From Luteimonas rhizosphaericola (lineage in GTDB: Bacteria; Pseudomonadota; Gammaproteobacteria; Xanthomonadales; Xanthomonadaceae): 64,000 nucleotides of DNA. Positions 1-8,022 of this stretch are shown here, in pieces. The position numbers were made by a program, and so were the translations under genes. Position 1 is the stretch's first letter, and each line of letters begins with the position of its first letter. The notes under the pieces were generated by a model. That model saw nothing but the letters and a program-made list of their open reading frames with translations, had not been told where the DNA came from and searched no databases. The stretch spans positions 356,855-420,854 of the forward strand of contig NZ_JARXRN010000028.1 of NCBI RefSeq assembly GCF_029888045.1, given 5' to 3'.

Positions 1-150
1 GTAGGGCTCGCCGTCGACGAGCAGGCGGTAGCCGCCGTCGTCCTCGACGATGCGTACCTGCGACGGCGCCTGCGCATCCGCATCCGCGCGCGCGCCGTGG
101 ACCATGCCAAGCAGCCCCAGTGCCAGCAGGCACGCCATCGCTCCACGCAT
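1..150 (-). CDS. Secreted protein, N-terminal part only
   Basis: Reading leftwards from the ATG at 150-148 gives about 50 residues before the window edge. A hydrophobic signal peptide (MRGAMACLLALGLLGMVHG then ARAD) is followed by a mature start of the type VRIVEDDGGYRLLVDGEPY. The phrase 'LLVDGEPY' near a mature N-terminus is common in secreted glycoside hydrolases with a TIM barrel, and a xylanase lies nearby, so a carbohydrate-active enzyme is possible. That is inference from a short fragment. The gene is divergent from nothing visible; its 3' part is outside the window. Confidence 0.6.
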   Translation of the reverse strand, partial: MRGAMACLLALGLLGMVHGARADADAQAPSQVRIVEDDGGYRLLVDGEPY

Positions 151-248
151 CGTCCGCTCCCATGCCGATGAAGGCCCCATGGTAGCTGCGCCTGCGGAAG
201 CGGCGCGCGTGCCGAAGCGTGAGCTGCGCGCGGCCGCCCGATGCGCCG

Positions 249-899
249 TCAGGGCACGGTCGCGCGCTCGAACTGCGCACGTTGCGCATCGAATGCCCGC
301 CGGTATGCCGGCCGGGCCGTCCCGCGCGCGATGTAGTCGAGCAGGGCCGGCGTGTGGTCCAGCAGGCCCGTGCCCCCCAGCCGCTGCAGCACGCTCACCA
401 TCAGCAGATCGCCGGCGCTGAAATCGCGCTCCAGCCAGTCGCGGCCGACGAGGTGTCGCGACAGCTCGTCCAGACGCACGCGCACGCGTGCGTCCAGCAT
501 CGCCAGGTGCTCGGCCTGCCAGGGTCTGTCGCGCTCGCTGTAGCCGGCCGCCTCGCGCTCGACGATCGGCGGCTCGACGGTGTTGAGCGCGGCGAACATC
601 CACATGACCGCGCGTTCCCTGGCGACGGATTCGACCGGGAGCAGGCCCGCGTGGCGCCGCGCGAGATGCAGCACGATCGCGCCGGATTCGAACAGCACCA
701 GATCGCCGTCCTCGAAGCTCGGAATCTGCCCGAACGGATTGCGCGCGCGATGCGGCGCCTGCTTCATCGCCTCGAACGACACCGTGCGCACCTCGTAGCG
801 CTGCCCCGCCTCTTCCAGCGCCCAGCGCACGCGCATGTCGCGCGCCAGGCCGCGGCCACGGTCGGGGGAGCGTTCGAACACGGTCAGGATCGGAGGCAT
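249..899 (-). CDS. Glutathione S-transferase family protein
   Basis: A 216-residue protein starting MPPILTVFERSP; the frame stays open upstream but that extension is Arg-rich and lacks a plausible start. The N-terminal thioredoxin-like half carries the GST features NPFGQIPSFEDGDLVLFESGAIVLHLA (cis-Pro before a loop, then the glutathione-contacting E-S pair, residues about 50-75). The C-terminal half is the helical domain. Likely cytoplasmic glutathione-dependent conjugation or reduction; the substrate cannot be told. Length is normal for the family. Confidence 0.85.
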   Translation of the reverse strand: MPPILTVFERSPDRGRGLARDMRVRWALEEAGQRYEVRTVSFEAMKQAPHRARNPFGQIPSFEDGDLVLFESGAIVLHLARRHAGLLPVESVARERAVMWMFAALNTVEPPIVEREAAGYSERDRPWQAEHLAMLDARVRVRLDELSRHLVGRDWLERDFSAGDLLMVSVLQRLGGTGLLDHTPALLDYIARGTARPAYRRAFDAQRAQFERATVP

Positions 900-1489
900 G
901 CGGGCGTCTCTCCAGATGGCACGGGATGCGAAGGCACGACGAATACGTGCGGCGGCCATCGACCGCCCATGCGGCGCGGTGAGCGCGCACCGAGAGCGGG
1001 TCGCCGAGTCCGGACGCGCCCGACGCCCGCACCTGCGTGGGCCCGCGGGCCCGCGCGGCGGCGCCTTGGTCATGACAGCGCTGGACTATTAAAAATCGTT
1101 TGAAACCAAATAGTTGCACCCGGCTTATTCATCTTGCTTTCGGCATCGCGAAACGCGAACCCCGTCCCCTTTCGGCCCGCCATCGGGTGTTATTACTGGC
1201 CGCGTCCGGTGGTAGCGCTACCATCGGGCGTGAATGAAGGTGACGCTCGAGCACCCGCAGTACCCAGGGAGGGGCTGTCGTGTTGAAGCATTCGATCCCA
1301 CGCCCCGGCGTGGCGCCATGTCATCGCGCAGGCCCGGATCCGGCCGGCGCGACCCCCGCGACAGCGGCGCGGCATCGCCCCCCGGCCCTGCATCCGCAGG
1401 GTCTCCATCATCCATGCACGTCCATCCATCGCCCCACGGCGCGCGGCGCATCCGCGGCCGCCCGGGCGCACACCCTTTGGAGAACCACG
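900..1489. other. 590-bp intergenic region upstream of the xylanase
   Basis: No gene is supported here. The stretch at 1075-1165 is noticeably AT-richer than its surroundings and probably holds promoter sequence. A perfect 14-bp palindrome lies at 1210-1223 (separate entry). The distal part, 1260-1480, is GC-rich and non-coding; a frame opening at 1280 joins the xylanase but adds an implausible 70-residue Pro/Arg-rich leader before a clear signal peptide. Confidence 0.6.
1210..1223. promoter_or_regulatory. Palindromic LacI-type operator (xyl-box-like)
   Basis: TGGTAGCGCTACCA is a perfect 14-bp palindrome 267 bp upstream of the xylanase start. LacI-family regulators of plant-sugar use in Xanthomonas bind motifs of exactly this type (TGGTAGCGCTA core; the xylan regulon 'xyl-box'). 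Its position before a xylanase gene fits repression by a XylR-like LacI regulator encoded elsewhere. The match is seen; the regulator is inferred. Confidence 0.7.
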
Positions 1490-2545
1490 ATGATGATGAA
1501 GTCCAGACGCCGCGGCATGTCGGCTGCCGTCCTGCTCCTCGGCGCCACCGGCCTGCTGGCCGGCGCCGTGCAGGCACAGACGCTGACCAGCAATTCCACC
1601 GGCACGCACGACGGCTACTACTACTCGTTCTGGAAGGACTCGGGCAGCGCCTCGATGACCCTGCATCCAGGCGGGCGCTACAGCTCGCAGTGGACCAGCA
1701 ACACCAACAACTGGGTCGGCGGCAAGGGCTGGAACCCCGGCGGGCCGCGGGTGGTGAACTACTCCGGCTACTACGGCGTCAACAACAGCCAGAACTCGTA
1801 CCTGGCCCTGTACGGATGGACCCGCAGCCCGCTGATCGAGTACTACGTGATCGAGAGCTACGGTTCCTACAACCCGGCCAGCTGCGCCGGTGGCGTGGAC
1901 TACGGCAGCTTCCAGAGCGACGGCGCCACCTACAACGTGCGCCGCTGCCTGCGCCAGAACGCGCCCTCGATCGAAGGCAACAACAGCACGTTCTACCAGT
2001 ACTTCAGCGTGCGCAATCCGAAGAAGGGGTTCGGCAACATCTCCGGCACCATCACCGTGGCCAACCACTTCAACTACTGGGCCAGCCGCGGCCTGAACCT
2101 GGGCAACCACGACTACATGGTGTTCGCGACCGAGGGCTACCAGAGCCAGGGCAGCAGCGACATCACCATCAGCTCCGGTGGCGGCAGCAACCCGCCTCCC
2201 GGCGGCGGCAGCAAGACCATCGTGGTCCGCGCGCGCGGCACCGCCGGCGGCGAGACCATCTCGCTCAAGGTCAACAACGCCACCATCGCCAGCTGGACGC
2301 TCACCACCAGCATGGCGAACTACACCGCGACGACCTCCGCGTCGGGCGGGTCGCTGGTGGAGTTCACCAACGACGGCGGCAACCGCGACGTGCAGGTGGA
2401 CTACCTGAGCGTCAACGGCAGCGTCCGCCAGGCCGAAGCCCAGACCTACAACACCGGCGTCTACCAGAACGGGTCCTGCGGCGGCGGCAACGGCCTGAGC
2501 GAGTGGATGCACTGCAACGGTGCGATCGGTTTCGGCAACCTCTGA
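1490..2545 (+). CDS. Secreted endo-1,4-beta-xylanase, GH11 with C-terminal CBM60-like module
   Basis: A 351-residue protein. The start at 1490 (MMMKSRRRG) is chosen because GGAGA lies 6 nt upstream and a signal peptide ending near AVQAQ (residue 30) follows directly. Residues about 31-228 form a GH11 jelly-roll domain: nucleophile E117 in PLIEYYVIES and acid/base E215 in FATEGYQSQGS. A Gly/Pro/Ser linker (about 229-241) leads to a carbohydrate-binding module with the CBM60 signature (WTLTTS, FTNDGGNRDVQVDY, SEWMHCNGAIGFG). It should hydrolyse xylan outside the cell. The next gene starts 16 bp downstream and is probably co-transcribed. A LacI-type operator upstream suggests induction by xylan products. 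Confidence 0.95.
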   Translation: MMMKSRRRGMSAAVLLLGATGLLAGAVQAQTLTSNSTGTHDGYYYSFWKDSGSASMTLHPGGRYSSQWTSNTNNWVGGKGWNPGGPRVVNYSGYYGVNNSQNSYLALYGWTRSPLIEYYVIESYGSYNPASCAGGVDYGSFQSDGATYNVRRCLRQNAPSIEGNNSTFYQYFSVRNPKKGFGNISGTITVANHFNYWASRGLNLGNHDYMVFATEGYQSQGSSDITISSGGGSNPPPGGGSKTIVVRARGTAGGETISLKVNNATIASWTLTTSMANYTATTSASGGSLVEFTNDGGNRDVQVDYLSVNGSVRQAEAQTYNTGVYQNGSCGGGNGLSEWMHCNGAIGFGNL

Positions 2546-2561
2546 GCGGAGGCGCGACACC

Positions 2562-3488
2562 ATGGGCATGCACCGTGTATCGCTGCTGTTGATGCTGGCA
2601 CTGGGCATCGGCATCGGCGCAGCCGGAACGCATCTGGCGGACAGGGACGCCCGCGGATGCAGCACGGTGCCGGAGGCAGGCGTCGCGACCACACAAGGCG
2701 GCGCGCGGCCCTCCACTCCGCATGCCCAACCGCCGGCGGCATTCGTGCCGCCGGCATTCTCCGCCGGCCGCGCGCAGGCAGGCGCTGGCGGGCCGATGGC
2801 CGCTCCGGGCATCGCGACCGAAGCCTCGCCCGACACCGACCAGCTGCTCAAGGACCTGCTCACCCTGGCCTGGAACGATCGTCGCGACATGCGCGCCAAG
2901 CTCGAGGATTTCCTCGATGAGCATCCCGGCCGCGACGGCGTCGCCGTCGCCAGCCGCGGCGTGTTCGACCTCGCGTCCAATGCCGACGTGCTGCCCGACC
3001 ATGCGCTGCAGGCGCTCTACCTCGACCAGCGCGATCCCGAGTTCAGGCGCGTGGTGGCGCAGGTCGCCTCGCTGCGCGGCGACAATACCCTGATCGAACT
3101 GCACGCGGCCGAAGCCGCTACCGGGCTGCACGCGGCCACGCCCGCCGAGCGCCAGCAGGCGCTGACCGCGCTGGCGCGCATGCGCCATGTCGCCGCCGCA
3201 GAGCTGGCCGCCCCGCTGCTGCGCGACCCCGACAACGGCGTGGTGCTCGACGCGCTGCTCGCCCTGCGCGCCACGGGCAACCAGCGCCACGTCGCGCTGG
3301 CCGAGCGCCTGCGCCGGCACCCCGACGAATCGGTGCGCTGGCTGGCGAACGACGTGGCCTCCGAGCTGCGCATGCTCAGTGAACACGCCCGCACGCGACT
3401 CGACGACGAGGAGTTGGCCGGCGAGCTACCGGCCCTGCCACTGCCGCCGCCCGCGGCGCCGACCCAGTGCGGGCGCGCGACCGGCTGA
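2562..3488 (+). CDS. Exported HEAT-repeat protein following the xylanase
   Basis: A 308-residue protein starting MGMHRVSLLLMLALGIG with a GAGCGGAGG ribosome site 9 nt upstream. A single N-terminal hydrophobic segment (signal peptide or membrane anchor) is followed by a Pro/Ala-rich linker (about residues 35-95) and then an all-helical region with HEAT-like pairs such as AELAAPLLRDPDNGVVLDAL and VALAERLRRHPDESVRWL. No catalytic motif is visible. Only 16 bp separate it from the xylanase stop, so the two are probably one operon. A periplasmic scaffold or xylanase-specific folding/secretion helper is conceivable, but that is inference from position. Confidence 0.8.
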   Translation: MGMHRVSLLLMLALGIGIGAAGTHLADRDARGCSTVPEAGVATTQGGARPSTPHAQPPAAFVPPAFSAGRAQAGAGGPMAAPGIATEASPDTDQLLKDLLTLAWNDRRDMRAKLEDFLDEHPGRDGVAVASRGVFDLASNADVLPDHALQALYLDQRDPEFRRVVAQVASLRGDNTLIELHAAEAATGLHAATPAERQQALTALARMRHVAAAELAAPLLRDPDNGVVLDALLALRATGNQRHVALAERLRRHPDESVRWLANDVASELRMLSEHARTRLDDEELAGELPALPLPPPAAPTQCGRATG

Positions 3489-3574
3489 CGATCAACGCGC
3501 GGACGCCGCACTTGCGCAAGCCGCGCAGCACGCGCGAGAGGGCTCCCGACACGGCCGGCCCGCCCTCCCGCGTT

Positions 3575-4306
3575 TCAGTCCACGTCGGGCGACAGCGCCA
3601 GGCGTGCCGGTCGCGCGATCGCCTCCGCGAGCCTGTGACGGAACTCCGCGCGGGGCAGTTCGAATGCGCCCATCTTCGCCAGGTGCGGCTTCAAGAACTG
3701 CACGTCGTGCAGCAGGAAGCCGCTCGCGCGCAGGCTGGCGCACAGGTGCGCGAAGCCGACCGCACCGGCGTTGTTCACCAGGTGGAACTGGCTCTCGCCG
3801 GCGAAGTAGCCGCCGATCGCCACGCCATACAGTCCGCCCACCAGCGCATCCCCCTGCCACACTTCGATGCTGTGCGCGGCGCCCATGCGGTGCAGCGCGC
3901 GATACGCCCCGGCCACCTCGTCGGTGATCCAGCTGCCCTGCTGGCGACGCGCGTTGCCCGCGCAGTGGCCGATGACCTGGTCGAACGCCGTGTCGAGCGT
4001 GACGCGAAACCGCTTCTGCCGCGCCACGCGCCGGGTTTCCTTGCCCGGCTGCACGCCGTCGATCGGCAGCACGCCGCGAACCGGTGGATCGAACCAGTGG
4101 ACGCGACCCGATGCCTCGTCCGCCATCGGGAACAGGCCGTTCGCGTAGGCGCGCACCAGGGTGTCCGCGCGCAGCGGCTGCGCGTCGAACAGGGCAGGCA
4201 TGAGCGCATCGCCGTCGCCGCCGGACATGCGCCTGGCGAGCGCGAGCAGCGCCCGCGCGACTCGGAGCCGCGATCGGCCGAAGCTGCGGATCAGTGAAGC
4301 CGGCAT
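3575..4306 (-). CDS. Leucyl/phenylalanyl-tRNA-protein transferase family, divergent member
   Basis: A 243-residue protein; the start at 4306 is preceded by GGGGGA at a good distance (an in-frame ATG at 4315 is possible). It aligns by eye along the whole Aat family: ANGLFPMADE, WFDPP.RGVLPID, FRVTLDTAFDQVI, WITDEV.GAYRALH, AHSIEVWQGDALVGGLYGV, and the relay D and Q in HDVQFL, then ELPRAEF. The usual GESMFS...ASK segment reads GESQFHLVNNAG, so the substrate pocket is altered. Aat joins Leu/Phe to N-terminal Arg/Lys of proteins in the N-degron pathway; this copy may have different specificity. No clp gene is adjacent. Confidence 0.8.
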   Translation of the reverse strand: MPASLIRSFGRSRLRVARALLALARRMSGGDGDALMPALFDAQPLRADTLVRAYANGLFPMADEASGRVHWFDPPVRGVLPIDGVQPGKETRRVARQKRFRVTLDTAFDQVIGHCAGNARRQQGSWITDEVAGAYRALHRMGAAHSIEVWQGDALVGGLYGVAIGGYFAGESQFHLVNNAGAVGFAHLCASLRASGFLLHDVQFLKPHLAKMGAFELPRAEFRHRLAEAIARPARLALSPDVD

Positions 4307-4499
4307 TGCGTGCATCCCCCGTGCGAACGGCAGACGATACGGGATGGGAGCGCCGCCCGGTAGCCGCCCGGTCTGCGTGCCGCGCTGCCGCCGTGCATCG
4401 CCTGCCGCGCGCCATTGCCGCCTGTCACACGCCGGTTGGAATTCCACCGCGGCCGCGGCGGCTGCCCGCATGCCGGTGGGGGGCGCTACGATACCGGCC

Positions 4500-5060
4500 A
4501 TGACTGCAGCGCCGATCTATTTCGAAGACGCCGGGGCGCTCGCGCGCTGGTTGCGCGCCAACGCGGACACCGCCTCGGAGCTCATCGTCGGATTCATGAA
4601 GGCCGGCACCGGCGCGCCCGGGCTGACATGGCCGCAGGCGGTGGACGAGGCGCTGTGCGTTGGCTGGATCGATGGCGTGCGCCACCGGGTGGACGCTCAC
4701 CGCTACCGGATCCGCTTCACTCCACGCAGGCCCGGCTCGCACTGGAGCGCGGTCAACATCGCGAAGGTCGAGACGCTGCAGGCCGCGGGGCGCATGACGC
4801 CCGCGGGCCTGGCCGCGTTCGCGCAGCGGACTGAGGCCCGGTCGAGACGGGCTTCGTACGAACGTGGCGAGGTCGTGTTCTCCGCCGGCCAGCTCCACAC
4901 CTTCAGGCAGGTGCCGGCGGCCTGGCGCTACTTCGAGGCCTGCCCGCCGGGCTATCGCAAGCAGCTGACGTGTTGGGTGGTGAGCGCGAAGCAGGATGCG
5001 ACGCAGGCGCGCCGGCTCATGCAGCTGATCGAGGCGTGCGCGGCCGGTCGACGCCTCTAG
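4500..5060 (+). CDS. YdeI/OmpD-associated family protein
   Basis: A 186-residue cytoplasmic protein beginning MTAAPIYFEDAGALARWL. Family hallmarks are ASELIVGFMKAGTG, LTWPQAVDEALCVGWIDG, RFTPRRPGSHWSAVN and the C-terminal Y.KQLTCWVVSAKQDATQARR. Members of this family are often annotated as bacteriocin-protection or OmpD-associated proteins, but no biochemical activity is established. It is divergent from the Aat-like gene; TACGAT at 4486-4491 could be a -10 box very close to the start. Confidence 0.85.
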   Translation: MTAAPIYFEDAGALARWLRANADTASELIVGFMKAGTGAPGLTWPQAVDEALCVGWIDGVRHRVDAHRYRIRFTPRRPGSHWSAVNIAKVETLQAAGRMTPAGLAAFAQRTEARSRRASYERGEVVFSAGQLHTFRQVPAAWRYFEACPPGYRKQLTCWVVSAKQDATQARRLMQLIEACAAGRRL

Positions 5061-5132
5061 CCGCAACGCGAGGCGCGCGCGTGATCCGGTACAGTCACTT
5101 TCCGGCATGACGCCATCGGTACGGAACCCCGC

Positions 5133-5687
5133 ATGACGCCGCTCGTACGCGTGATCCTGCTGCTGTTGTTGTGCCTGGGCGCGGGTCGTGCCGATGCGAT
5201 CGCGCCGTGGCAGGGGCTGCGCCACGGGATGACGCAGGAGCAGGTGCGACAGCGGTTCCCGCAGGCGCAGGTTCCCGGAGAGCCTGCAGTGCTCGCAGAT
5301 GGCGCGTTCGAAGGCCTGCGCCTGGAGGGCATCGAGCTCGCGGGTCGTCCGGCGACGGCCGCGTTCTACTTCGGACACGACGGCCTGGTGCAGGTCGATG
5401 CCACCCTGGACGACAGGCCGGCGCGGGCCGTCGGCATGCAGGTGTTCGAGGCCATCGCCCGCGACCTCACGGCCACGCACGGCCAGCCGCACGCGCAAGA
5501 GTGGACGCATGCGCCCTGGCAGCGGCGCCGCATGGAGTGGCGCGTCGAACGCGTCCCGCTCCGCGCGCTCTACACCGACATGGGCGAGACATCGCTGGTG
5601 AAGGTGATCTGGCAGGCGCGTGTGCCCGAGGCACCGGAGGGGCCACGGCTCGATAGCCCCACGATGAACGGTCCGTCCGGTCGGTAG
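5133..5687 (+). CDS. Small exported protein of unknown function
   Basis: A 184-residue protein with a clear signal peptide (MTPLVRVILLLLLCLGAGRADA). The mature part opens with a GLRHGMTQEQVRQRFPQA segment resembling the helix-turn start of SmpA/OmlA-like periplasmic domains, followed by alternating beta strands and a basic C-terminal region. I do not recognise the family. It sits 72 bp after the YdeI-like gene in the same direction. Confidence 0.75.
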   Translation: MTPLVRVILLLLLCLGAGRADAIAPWQGLRHGMTQEQVRQRFPQAQVPGEPAVLADGAFEGLRLEGIELAGRPATAAFYFGHDGLVQVDATLDDRPARAVGMQVFEAIARDLTATHGQPHAQEWTHAPWQRRRMEWRVERVPLRALYTDMGETSLVKVIWQARVPEAPEGPRLDSPTMNGPSGR

Positions 5688-5760
5688 CCTTGTCCCCCGT
5701 TCCGTCAACCTCTGCATGGCGGTCCCGAAGACTTCCGCAGTGTTCATCCGGAGCCTCGCG

Positions 5761-6459
5761 ATGGTGATCAATACGCAGTCCCGCTTCATCTTCGTGCATG
5801 TTCCGAAGACCGCGGGGACCAGCGTCATGCGGCAACTGACCCAGTTGCCGGGCAACGAAATAAGGTGGCTGGCCCGCACGAAACACGAAACTCTGGGCGA
5901 GTTCCTCGTCAACGCCGAAGCACGATGCCGGGGCGGAAGTCAGTCTCCAGCCGACCTGCGGGATTACTTCAGGTTCGCCTTCGTCCGCAATCCATGGGAC
6001 AGGATGGCGTCCTTCTACCGCTATCTGGTGGAACGAAGGCCGCGCCCGGAGATCGATACGGTGCAGAGCTTCCGCGATTTCCTCCACCAGGCTCGGGACG
6101 GGGTGGGCTGGATCCGGCACCTTCATTCGATGCGCCCCCAGTTGGACTACTTCACGTCGCCCGATGGTGGCCTCGAGATGGATTTCGTCGGGCACTTCGA
6201 ACACCTGGCGGAGGATCTTGGCGCCGTCGGTCGCGCGCTGGAGATCGCCATCGCAGTGGGCCACGAGAACAGTTCATCCAATGCACGCCTCGACTACCGG
6301 CGCAGTTATGACGCGGCGATGATCGAGATGGTGGCGACCCGATTCCAGGGGGAGATCGACGCCTTCGGATACGTGTTCGATCGGGCGCAGCCTGGGCGCA
6401 GGTGCAGCGGCCCGCTTGCGCGCGCGTCCGATGCCCCGCGCGACGAACTCGCTTCGTGA
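5761..6459 (+). CDS. Sulfotransferase family protein
   Basis: A 232-residue protein if the ATG at 5761 (MVINTQSRFIFVHVPKTAGTS, GGAG 7 nt upstream) is used; an in-frame ATG lies at 5716. The two PAPS-binding signatures are clear: the 5'-phosphosulfate loop VPKTAGTS and the 3'-phosphate motif FVRNPWDRMASFY. Later landmarks include DFVGHFEHLAEDL and YRRSYDAAMIEMVATRFQ, typical of the carbohydrate (HNK-1/chondroitin-like) sulfotransferase fold found in bacteria. It would transfer sulfate from PAPS to a hydroxyl acceptor, perhaps a surface glycan; the acceptor is unknown. Confidence 0.85.
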   Translation: MVINTQSRFIFVHVPKTAGTSVMRQLTQLPGNEIRWLARTKHETLGEFLVNAEARCRGGSQSPADLRDYFRFAFVRNPWDRMASFYRYLVERRPRPEIDTVQSFRDFLHQARDGVGWIRHLHSMRPQLDYFTSPDGGLEMDFVGHFEHLAEDLGAVGRALEIAIAVGHENSSSNARLDYRRSYDAAMIEMVATRFQGEIDAFGYVFDRAQPGRRCSGPLARASDAPRDELAS

Positions 6460-6540
6460 CGGGTCGAGGCGCGCTCCAGGGGCCAATCGCACGTATAGTC
6501 TGCCGCGACTCGCGGCCAGACGTCGCGACCGGAGCATCGG

Positions 6541-6792
6541 ATGCGCGACGCACTGATCATCGCGGTGAGCGAACTGTACCAGGGCATCCGCCACGACCAC
6601 TGGCACGGCAAGACCTTCCGCCAGTTCTGGGACTGGTTCAACGGCCGCTGCATCGACCTGGTGGCCGAGGCGGAGGCGGGCGAGCTGGCCGCGCTGGAAG
6701 TCGAGCTGCTGGCGGTGCGCGCAGAGGTCGAGGACGCGGGATACATGGTGTCCAGCGACCGCCTGGGCGAGGTGATCGAACCTCCGATGTGA
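6541..6792 (+). CDS. Small hypothetical protein
   Basis: An 83-residue soluble protein with GGAG 8-11 nt before the ATG and a TATAGT at 6494-6499 that could be its -10 box. It is rich in Trp/His near the N-terminus (IRHDHWHGKTFRQFWDWFNG) and then forms one long acidic helix. No family recognised. The good ribosome site and codon-position GC bias support a real gene. It converges on the methyltransferase gene. Confidence 0.6.
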   Translation: MRDALIIAVSELYQGIRHDHWHGKTFRQFWDWFNGRCIDLVAEAEAGELAALEVELLAVRAEVEDAGYMVSSDRLGEVIEPPM

Positions 6793-6842
6793 GCGGGCGC
6801 CCGCGTGCTCGCGACCAGTACGACGGCGGCGGCGGGCTCCCG

Positions 6843-7517
6843 CTACGGTCGCAGCGCGACCCAGCCGCGGAACGTGAAGCCGGCATAGAACAGCTCGACG
6901 CGCTCGAATCCCGCCGCTGCGAGCAGGCGCACGTCCTCGTCGGGCGGCACGGCCGGCAGGCGTTCTCGCATGGCGGCGATCGAGGCCTCGCTGTCGCTGC
7001 CCGGTCGCCCGGAAGGCGAGGCGAACGCAGCCGAGCGCCGCAGCCAGCGCGTGGCGTCGGGATCGTGCGGATCGAAACTGTGGTGCGCGACCACCAGCGG
7101 CGCGCCTGGTCGCAGCCGCCGCCACAGTGCGCGCAGGGTGTGCAGGCGCTGTTCGATGGTGAGGAAATGCAGCGTCAGCAGGCAGGTGGCGCCGTCAAAC
7201 GGACCCGTGGGCGCATCGTCGATCGTGCCTTCGACGAGCCTGGCCCGCGGCGCGAGCGCGCCCATGGTTCGCGCCGCGAGCTGCAGCATCGGCGCCGACG
7301 GATCCACGCCCGTCAGTCGCCAGCCGGGGTGCGCGGACGCGAAGGCCTCGAGCTCCAGGCCGCCGCCGGCGCCGAGCACCAGCACCTGCCCGTCGTCGGG
7401 CACCGCCTCGGCCAGCAGCACCGCGCTCATCCGGTGCAGGGCTGCCAGACCCGGCACCTTGGCCAGTGTGGTGTCCCGGTAGCGGGCGACGGCGGCGGGG
7501 TCTTCGAAACCGTGCAT
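6843..7517 (-). CDS. Class I SAM-dependent methyltransferase
   Basis: About 224 residues from the ATG at 7517 (MHGFEDPAAVARYRD); an in-frame ATG at 7556 would add 13 residues but overlaps the Rrf2 promoter region. The Rossmann SAM site is VLVLGAGGGLELEAFA, with the acidic ribose contact in GVDPSAPML, then LVEGTIDDAP and a CLLTLHFLT strand. The C-terminus ends in a beta strand pair (GFERVELFYAGFTFRGWVAL). Substrate unknown. Divergent from the Rrf2 regulator, which may control it. Confidence 0.85.
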   Translation of the reverse strand: MHGFEDPAAVARYRDTTLAKVPGLAALHRMSAVLLAEAVPDDGQVLVLGAGGGLELEAFASAHPGWRLTGVDPSAPMLQLAARTMGALAPRARLVEGTIDDAPTGPFDGATCLLTLHFLTIEQRLHTLRALWRRLRPGAPLVVAHHSFDPHDPDATRWLRRSAAFASPSGRPGSDSEASIAAMRERLPAVPPDEDVRLLAAAGFERVELFYAGFTFRGWVALRP

Positions 7518-7530
7518 GGAGGCCTGCGGC

Positions 7531-7569
7531 TTGACGTGAAGCGCTATTTGTAACATCGTTAGTTACATG
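7531..7569. promoter_or_regulatory. Inverted-repeat operator overlapping the Rrf2 gene start
   Basis: TGTAAC at 7549-7554 and GTTACA at 7562-7567 form an inverted repeat with a 7-bp spacer, the right arm ending on the A of the rrf2 ATG. TTGACG at 7531-7536 could be a -35 box for the rightward gene. Rrf2 proteins bind short dyads over their own promoters, so autoregulation of the divergent unit is likely. No Shine-Dalgarno fits between operator and ATG, so the transcript may be leaderless. Confidence 0.6.
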
Positions 7570-8022
7570 AAGCGAGACAGCCGACTTTCCGCGGTGCTCC
7601 ACGCGCTGCTGCACATGGCCGAGCACCGCGGCCCGATGACCTCCGAGGCGCTCGGCCGCTGCCTGGGCACGCATCCGGTGGTGGTGCGGCGGACGATGGG
7701 CCTGCTGCGCGAGGCCGGGCTGGTGAGCGCAGGGCGCGGGCCCGCCGGCGGCTGGGCGATCGCCGCCGACCTCGGCACGGTGACCCTGCGCGACCTGCAC
7801 CAGGCGCTGGGCGAGCCCGCGCTGTTCGCCGTCGGACACCGCAGCGAACACCCGGAGTGCCTGGTCGAGCAGGTGGTGAACGCCGCGCTCGACGACGCCT
7901 TCGAACAGGCCGAGGCGCTGCTGATGGAGCGCTTCGCCTCGGTGTCGCTGGCGCAGCTGGCCACCGAGTTCGCGCGGCGCCACCAGGCGCATCGCGCACG
8001 CGCGCGCCGGAGCGCAGCATGA
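7567..8022 (+). CDS. Rrf2-family transcriptional regulator
   Basis: A 151-residue protein opening MKRDSRLSAVLHALLHMAEH, the standard Rrf2 helix 1, with the winged helix MTSEALGRCLGTHPVVVRRTMGLL and wing GPAGGWAIA. It lacks the three-cysteine Fe-S cluster motif of IscR/NsrR (only isolated Cys), so it belongs to the cluster-free YwnA-type branch. Its stop overlaps the start of the downstream oxidoreductase (ATGA), so the two are translationally coupled and it probably senses a redox or electrophile signal for that enzyme. Confidence 0.9.
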   Translation: MKRDSRLSAVLHALLHMAEHRGPMTSEALGRCLGTHPVVVRRTMGLLREAGLVSAGRGPAGGWAIAADLGTVTLRDLHQALGEPALFAVGHRSEHPECLVEQVVNAALDDAFEQAEALLMERFASVSLAQLATEFARRHQAHRARARRSAA

